7,929 nucleotides of DNA, taken from the NCBI GenBank assembly GCA_030624805.1, contig JAUXJL010000084.1:1-7929 (forward strand). The letters run 5' to 3'. Of this stretch, positions 6,075 through 7,929 are shown piece by piece (the first letter of the stretch is position 1; each line of letters begins with the position of its first letter). The notes under the pieces are model-generated. The model made no database searches. It saw nothing but the letters and a program-made list of their open reading frames with translations, and was not told the DNA's origin. Position numbers and translations under genes: made by a program. The stretch comes from Acidimicrobiia bacterium (lineage in GTDB: Bacteria; Actinomycetota; Acidimicrobiia; Spongiisociales; SHLN01).

Positions 6075-7328
6075 CTAGTCGCGAGCCTCGACGTCGGCCC
6101 CGAGATCTACCAGCTTGTCTACAAACCTCTCATACCCTCGGTCGATATGGTGTGACTCCGTGATGGTCGAGTAGCCCTCGGCTCGCAGGGCCGCCAACAC
6201 CAGCGATGCACCGGCTCGGATATCAGGAGCCACCACCGGGCACCCTGAGAGATAGGGCACACCCCGGATTACGGCATGCTGCCAATCGGTGGAGATGTCG
6301 GCTCCCATCCGGCTCAATTCGCCGATGTACTTGAACCGCGACTCGTACACGTTCTCGGTGATTACAGACGTTCCGTCGGCCGTCGCCAACAATGCCACCA
6401 TCTGGGGGTGCAGATCGGTGGCGAAGCCTGGGTAGGGCAAGGTGGCGAAATTGAGGGCACTGGGACGTTTGGGACCCATGACGCGGACCCAGTCTTCCCC
6501 GGCCTCCACCCGGCAGCCAGCCTCCTGGAGCTTGCGGAGCTCCATCCGGAGATGGTCGGGCACACAATCGGCCACGGTCACCTCCCCCGCCGTGATGGCT
6601 CCAGCAATGGCGTAGGTGCCGGCTTCCACCCGGTCGGGCACCACCCGGTGAGTGGCAGGGCGGAGCTGATCGACTCCCAAAACCCGTATTGTCGAAGTGC
6701 CGGCCCCGGTGATCCTGGCTCCCATGGCGTTGAGATAGGCGGCGAGATCCGCCAGCTCCGGCTCGCGAGCGGCGTTGTCGATGACCGTCTCGCCCCGAGC
6801 CAGCACTGCCGCCAGAAGCACGTTTTCGGTTGCTCCGACGCTCGGAAAGTCGAACGCCACCTCGGCTCCTCGGAGACCGGTTTCGGCCACACCTTCAAGG
6901 ACTCCATGCCGCAGCTCGAACTCGGCACCCAGTTTGCGCAAACCTTCGATGTGCATGTCAACCGGTCGCGCCCCCAGATCGTCACCTCCGGGGAGCGCCA
7001 CCCGGACCCGGCCTTGTCTCGCCAACAAAGGTCCAAGCACAAGAATGGAGGCCCGCATTTGACGGACGAGATCCAACGGAGCCTCAGGAGTCAGCTCGGC
7101 CGGGACGTCGATCGTGAGTGTGTGGTCATCGAGCACACACTCGGCGCCGACGTACGCCAGCACCCGACCCATCAGCTCAACATCGACGATATGGGGGACG
7201 TTCTCGAGGAGGTGCTTGCCGGGGGCGAGCAGGGCGGCCACCTGCTGCTTGAGGACGGCATTCTTGGCTCCAAGAACTGAAACGGAGCCAGAGAGCGCAG
7301 AGCCTCCGGTTACGACAAATTCAGGCAT
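6075..7328 (-). CDS. murA: UDP-N-acetylglucosamine 1-carboxyvinyltransferase (MurA)
   Basis: MurA transfers enolpyruvate from phosphoenolpyruvate to UDP-GlcNAc, the first committed step of peptidoglycan synthesis, in the cytoplasm. The 417-residue protein has the full EPSP-synthase-like double fold: FVVTGGSALSG (4-14), GAKNAVL with K22 and N23, RASILVLGPLL (92-102), the active loop LPGGDDLGARPVDMHIEG (112-129), YPGFATDLHPQ with D305, and HIDRGYER with R397. K22, N23, D305 and R397 fall at the same numbers as the catalytic residues of E. coli MurA. The loop residue aligned with E. coli Cys115 is Asp116, the substitution also found in mycobacterial MurA and known to block fosfomycin alkylation. 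The ATG at 7328 matches the family start; the frame stays open upstream through rpiB, but that stretch is low-complexity and basic and not MurA-like. No Shine-Dalgarno site is seen, and a -10-like TAAGAT ends seven bases before the ATG. It is divergent from rpiB. Confidence 0.96.
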   Translation of the reverse strand: MPEFVVTGGSALSGSVSVLGAKNAVLKQQVAALLAPGKHLLENVPHIVDVELMGRVLAYVGAECVLDDHTLTIDVPAELTPEAPLDLVRQMRASILVLGPLLARQGRVRVALPGGDDLGARPVDMHIEGLRKLGAEFELRHGVLEGVAETGLRGAEVAFDFPSVGATENVLLAAVLARGETVIDNAAREPELADLAAYLNAMGARITGAGTSTIRVLGVDQLRPATHRVVPDRVEAGTYAIAGAITAGEVTVADCVPDHLRMELRKLQEAGCRVEAGEDWVRVMGPKRPSALNFATLPYPGFATDLHPQMVALLATADGTSVITENVYESRFKYIGELSRMGADISTDWQHAVIRGVPYLSGCPVVAPDIRAGASLVLAALRAEGYSTITESHHIDRGYERFVDKLVDLGADVEARD

Positions 7329-7335
7329 CAGGCCG

Positions 7336-7341
7336 ATCTTA
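7336..7341 (-). promoter_or_regulatory. -10-like hexamer for murA, leaderless arrangement
   Basis: On the minus strand the bases read TAAGAT (TANNNT consensus) followed by seven bases (CGGCCTG) and then the murA ATG. Transcription usually starts six to eight bases after such a hexamer, so the message would begin at or next to the start codon. No purine-rich ribosome site lies in the seven bases. No clear -35 box is seen. Prediction by eye. Confidence 0.5.
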
Positions 7342-7381
7342 TGAGGCTTGCTGGTTTTCGCGGCACCTTTTGCCGAACCAC

Positions 7382-7387
7382 TACGCT
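7382..7387 (+). promoter_or_regulatory. -10-like hexamer for rpiB, leaderless arrangement
   Basis: TACGCT fits TANNNT and is followed by six bases (CACCCC) and the rpiB ATG, which would put the transcript start at about the A of the ATG. The intervening bases have no Shine-Dalgarno character. A convincing -35 box at the usual distance is missing. Prediction by eye. Confidence 0.45.
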
Positions 7388-7393
7388 CACCCC

Positions 7394-7843
7394 ATGAAGA
7401 TCGCGGTCGGCGCCGACCACGCCGGTTATGAACTGAAGGAAACCATTGCCACCGAGCTGCGACGCAACGGACATGAGGTCGTCGACGTCGGAACCGACTC
7501 AACCGACCCGGTTGATTACCCGGATTTTGCGGCGGCTCTGGGACGGGCTGTGCTGGACGGGGCGGCAGAAAGGGGCATCCTCATCTGTGGCTCCGGAGCG
7601 GGAGCTTCGATTGCCGCCAATAAGCTCAAAGGGATCCGAGCCACCGTGGCCCATGACGCCTACACCGCTCATCAGGGTGTCGAACACGATGACATCAACA
7701 TCCTCACGCTCGGGGCCCGAGTCATCGGAGACGCTCAGGCGTCCGAGTTGGTTCAAGCCTTCCTGGGCGCCGAGTTCTCAGGCGAGGAGCGCCACGTTCG
7801 ACGCCTCAACAAGGTCAAGCAGCTCGAAGAGGATTTCGGCTAG
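7394..7843 (+). CDS. rpiB: Ribose-5-phosphate isomerase B (RpiB/LacA/LacB family)
   Basis: RpiB interconverts ribose 5-phosphate and ribulose 5-phosphate in the pentose phosphate pathway. The 149-residue protein begins MKIAVGADHAGYELK, with D8 and H9 of the family motif, then has DVGTDS and DYPDFA (41-46), the loop ILICGSGAGASIAANK (62-77) with the catalytic Cys65, GIRATVAHD (80-88), and EHDDINILTLGARVIG (97-112) with H98 fitting the ring-opening His99 of E. coli. It uses Cys like E. coli, whereas M. tuberculosis RpiB has Ser there and uses a Glu. The EHDD segment differs from the QHND of E. coli, so a related sugar-phosphate isomerase (allose or galactose 6-phosphate) is a lesser possibility. 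The ATG at 7394 matches the family N-terminus; an in-frame TTG at 7370 adds eight unrelated residues. No Shine-Dalgarno site is seen, and TACGCT ends six bases before the ATG, suggesting a leaderless message. It overlaps the end of a convergent gene by four bases. Confidence 0.92.
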   Translation: MKIAVGADHAGYELKETIATELRRNGHEVVDVGTDSTDPVDYPDFAAALGRAVLDGAAERGILICGSGAGASIAANKLKGIRATVAHDAYTAHQGVEHDDINILTLGARVIGDAQASELVQAFLGAEFSGEERHVRRLNKVKQLEEDFG

Positions 7844-7929
7844 AGCCGACCCACCCAGTCGGCAGTGACCGAGATGACCTCGTCGATGACATCCCACGGC
7901 TCGCGCCCCGTTCGCTTGAGCACCCGGAA
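7840..7929 (-). CDS. C-terminal fragment of an unrecognised protein, 5' end outside the window
   Basis: On the reverse strand an open frame of 29 codons enters from the right edge and ends in TAG at 7840-7842. It reads FRVLKRTGREPWDVIDEV, then ISVTADWVGRL. The choice of residues (charged helix, EPWDVIDEV, aromatic end) and G/C at third positions look like real coding sequence, and no gene explains these bases on the + strand. It would overlap the rpiB stop codon tail-to-tail by four bases. It is too short to name. In many bacteria rpiB neighbours a low-molecular-weight protein tyrosine phosphatase or a cobalamin adenosyltransferase, but nothing here identifies either. Confidence 0.55.
   Translation of the reverse strand, partial: FRVLKRTGREPWDVIDEVISVTADWVGRL

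Noticed and set aside
6276..7280. Long + strand open frame opposite murA (334 codons)
   Set aside because: It is antisense to a well-conserved MurA frame and shows no recognisable domain; long antisense frames are expected in GC-rich genes.
7329..7502. N-terminal extension of murA by 58 codons
   Set aside because: The extra residues are Arg-rich and low-complexity, lie antisense to rpiB, and do not match the MurA start, which fits the ATG at 7328.
1..7929. Mobile elements, CRISPR arrays, tRNA or rRNA genes
   Set aside because: No transposase or integrase motifs, terminal repeats, regular direct repeats or tRNA-like cloverleaf segments were found on reading; nearly all bases are in assigned genes.

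Overview
The window is compact, visibly GC-rich bacterial DNA, with G/C-rich third codon positions and gene gaps mostly under 120 bases. An actinomycete-type organism (Actinomycetota, possibly a deep lineage such as Acidimicrobiia) fits best. The reasons are the codon use, GTG starts, MurA with Asp in place of the fosfomycin-target Cys as in mycobacteria, and likely leaderless promoters. The lineage is an inference; no rRNA or tRNA is present to test it.

Layout: (1) Bases 1-2307, + strand: a short-chain dehydrogenase/reductase (SDR) cut by the left edge, a second SDR, and iolC (5-dehydro-2-deoxygluconokinase), packed as one operon. (2) Bases 2312-4485, - strand: a transaldolase-family protein preceded by an IolG-like Gfo/Idh/MocA dehydrogenase. 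(3) Bases 4601-6066, + strand, divergent from iolG: two more SDRs two bases apart. (4) Bases 6075-7843: housekeeping genes murA (-) and rpiB (+), divergent across 65 bases, each with a -10-like hexamer placed for a leaderless transcript. (5) Bases 7840-7929: the C-terminus of an unrecognised - strand gene that overlaps the end of rpiB.

Regions 1-3 look like a polyol catabolism locus, most simply for myo-inositol or a related cyclitol or sugar acid. IolG-like and SDR enzymes would oxidise hydroxyl groups, IolC would phosphorylate a 2-deoxy-5-keto-gluconate-type intermediate, and a carbon-carbon lyase would finish the pathway. No iolB, iolD, iolE, iolA or iolJ lies in the window. IolC is single-domain, without the C-terminal aldolase domain seen in some rhizobial IolC proteins. 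The only lyase-type enzyme present is the transaldolase-family protein, whose active site looks altered toward that of fructose-6-phosphate aldolase. This is the most interesting point in the window, but it is a hypothesis. The other notable points are the substituted catalytic residues of the IolG-like enzyme, four SDRs in one locus, the Asp116 MurA, and the double leaderless promoter. No mobile element, CRISPR array, tRNA or rRNA was seen.
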